A stretch of DNA of 7,477 bases, from contig SCVQ01000509.1 of NCBI GenBank assembly GCA_004296865.1, forward strand, positions 1 to 7,477, given 5' to 3'. The position numbers were made by a program, and so were the translations under genes. The notes below the pieces were generated by a model, which was given only the letters and a program-made list of their open reading frames with translations, had not been told where the DNA came from and did no database searches. Shown here piece after piece: positions 6,215 through 7,477 of this stretch. The first letter of the stretch is position 1; each line of letters starts with the position of its first letter. Source of the DNA: Nitrospirota bacterium (GTDB lineage Bacteria; Nitrospirota; Nitrospiria; Nitrospirales; Nitrospiraceae).

Positions 6215-7060
6215 TCACTTTCGGCACACAGCGATCATGACCGGCGATGATTCGATTTGATAGGGAGTCACTTCCCAGTCTCCCATGCTGTTCTCAATGT
6301 AGCGGCCATGACTGAACTCCTGGGTAAACGGAGAAGCCTGTGGGTTCTCACGCCTCCTCCACAGCAGGCGTTTGAGCTTTCGGAGCAGCGAGAGGCCTGT
6401 GAACCGCTCGTCCATCTCCAGCCGAGAGCGAAGCGCATGCACCTGCTCATGTAAACTAGAAAGATTGCGCCAGATCTTCGCCATGTTCTCCTGATGGACC
6501 AAGAAGGCGGGCGTCAAGGCTTCGCCATAGAGGGAAGTCTGGGCAAACACCTGCTCCAGCAAGGTCCGAAACTCTTCAGGGAAGTATTCCCGAACATGGA
6601 ACGGGTTCGCCGGCTTTGTGCCCGAACCAGTGATGAGCCGGTTCGGCGTCGAAACGACAAAGACGCCTTGGGGCTTGAGCACACGCCAGACTTCTCGCAC
6701 TACGGCATCGGCATCAGCGACATGCTCGATCATTTCCAATGCCACAACTGCGTCAAGGCTGCCTGTCGTGACTGGCAACGCCGTAGCATCGGCGGTGATG
6801 AACTCAAGCCGACGGGAGTTATAGCGTTTCCTGGCATAGCCGGCTCCTTCAACAGATCGATCAACGCCCAGCACAGTGCGACCCGGCGCATCAGTCAAGT
6901 ATGCCGAGCCGTACCCACACCCACAGCCTACATCCAGCACAGTCGCGTGGGGACCGACGAATCTGCCTGCAAAGGCGTACCGTCCCAGATAATTGGCAAA
7001 CGTAGAGTAATGCTCCGCATGGTACCGATCCGGATGAAGCCGTTCCTCATGCTGAAACAT
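6215..7060 (-). CDS. Class I SAM-dependent methyltransferase (Methyltransf_11 type)
   Basis: A 281-residue cytoplasmic methyltransferase, probably acting on a sugar or glycan. SAM-binding motif I, VLDVGCGCGYGS, is at residues 41-52. The acidic end of strand beta-2 is GVDRS (65-69), motif II/III is TADATALP (89-96), and motif IV is ALEMIEHV (107-114). The post-motif segment WRVLKPQGVFVVSTPNR (125-141) is complete. The NPFHVREYFPEEF stretch (152-164) is typical of methyltransferases in O-antigen and capsule clusters. Residues about 198-218 are rich in charged and hydrophobic heptad-like positions and may form a short coiled coil. I chose ATG 7060, which overlaps wzt by 14 nt. An in-frame ATG at 7099 would add 13 residues. 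A start at 7168 would lie deep inside wzt and code for non-family sequence. No strong Shine-Dalgarno is seen for either, so coupling to wzt translation is likely. The exact acceptor cannot be read from sequence. Confidence 0.88.
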   Translation of the reverse strand: MFQHEERLHPDRYHAEHYSTFANYLGRYAFAGRFVGPHATVLDVGCGCGYGSAYLTDAPGRTVLGVDRSVEGAGYARKRYNSRRLEFITADATALPVTTGSLDAVVALEMIEHVADADAVVREVWRVLKPQGVFVVSTPNRLITGSGTKPANPFHVREYFPEEFRTLLEQVFAQTSLYGEALTPAFLVHQENMAKIWRNLSSLHEQVHALRSRLEMDERFTGLSLLRKLKRLLWRRRENPQASPFTQEFSHGRYIENSMGDWEVTPYQIESSPVMIAVCRK

Positions 7061-7477
7061 CGCCAACCCACTGATGATCCAGACACATAATTCCTCCATC
7101 CGGCAATGCGGTGACCACTTCGAACTTCTGCGCGCGCTCCCACAGATCGTACGGAACGGACCAGTCATTCCCCGACGTCACCCCGACCGTCAACCAATAG
7201 GTGCCGGTCAAGAGAGGCACCCGGGAATAGCGCAAGCGAATCGTTCCCTCGCCCTCTTCGAGGGTGAGAGTCTGTTCATGCATGAACGTGTTGGTCCCGT
7301 GGATAAACACATTGTCCTGCGAGCAGATATTCACACCGAACCCTGGGTCGCGGAACGGACCCTTCACGCGGTACCTGATGCGCACGACAATCTCATCTTT
7401 CATCCTAAACACTGCGCGTTCCTGCCCGCGCCCGTCCAGGGTGGCCACTTCGACGATTTCGATCTCACCGCTTCCCT
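7047..7477 (-). CDS. wzt: Wzt-like ABC transporter ATP-binding protein, C-terminal glycan-binding domain (5'-partial)
   Basis: Only the last 142 residues are in the window. The reading frame is open to the right edge, so the nucleotide-binding domain (Walker A/B) must lie outside. The visible part starts GSGEIEIVEV and contains an alternating hydrophobic beta-sandwich pattern. FGVNIC, HGTNT, YWLTVGV and a final YDLWERAQKFEV stretch are typical of the Wzt C-terminal carbohydrate-binding domain of O-antigen ABC exporters. In characterised systems (E. coli O8/O9a) this cytoplasmic domain reads the modified non-reducing end of the finished polysaccharide and licenses export through Wzm. A GTG at 7448 is an internal valine, not the start, because family-like sequence continues upstream of it. 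The stop TGA (7049-7047) overlaps the next gene by 14 nt, which suggests translational coupling. A Wzm permease gene is expected upstream, to the right. Family assignment is fairly secure; the substrate is unknown. Confidence 0.85.
   Translation of the reverse strand, partial: GSGEIEIVEVATLDGRGQERAVFRMKDEIVVRIRYRVKGPFRDPGFGVNICSQDNVFIHGTNTFMHEQTLTLEEGEGTIRLRYSRVPLLTGTYWLTVGVTSGNDWSVPYDLWERAQKFEVVTALPDGGIMCLDHQWVGDVSA

Noticed and set aside
7061..7168. Upstream extension of the first methyltransferase to a start at 7168.
   Set aside because: The added residues lie in the shadow of wzt and read like off-frame sequence (rich in Arg, Ser and Cys). Family-like sequence begins at MFQHEERLHP.

Overview
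The window is one stretch of a surface-polysaccharide (O-antigen/LPS-like) biosynthesis operon. All six genes lie on the minus strand, so transcription runs from right to left in these coordinates. Genes overlap by 4 to 31 nt or are separated by fewer than 75 nt. No terminator, tRNA, mobile element or CRISPR array is visible, and no gene-free stretch exceeds 75 nt. The DNA is G+C-rich by eye. A Wzt-type ABC-transporter domain points to a Gram-negative bacterium that exports a finished glycan by the ABC pathway. The protein style is compatible with Nitrospirota or a similar environmental phylum, but the sequence alone does not settle taxonomy.

Layout in transcription order: (1) 7477-7047, the C-terminal part of a Wzt-like protein, cut by the window edge and carrying the glycan-recognition domain; (2) 7060-6215, a class I SAM methyltransferase; (3) 6141-4432, a two-part glycosyltransferase with a degenerate GT9/heptosyltransferase-like N-terminal domain and a complete GT4 domain, with a run of nine G at the junction; (4) 4435-3491, a Trm112-like zinc-ribbon plus SAM methyltransferase; (5) 3442-1535, a complete glutamine-hydrolysing asparagine synthase-type amidotransferase; (6) 1565-510, a second zinc-ribbon methyltransferase, paralogous to gene 4; (7) 532-1, the N-terminal third of another GT4-type glycosyltransferase. 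Gene 7 runs off the left edge, begins inside gene 6 and has a very strong ribosome binding site.

A plausible joint role (inference) is that the glycosyltransferases assemble a repeat or outer-core glycan. The AsnB-like enzyme would amidate a carboxylated sugar, and three methyltransferases would decorate or cap the chain. The Wzt C-terminal domain would recognise the finished, possibly methyl-capped end before export. The points most worth a second look are the G9 tract at a domain boundary (a candidate phase-variation site), the amidotransferase flanked by two paralogous zinc-ribbon methyltransferases, and the fused glycosyltransferase architecture.
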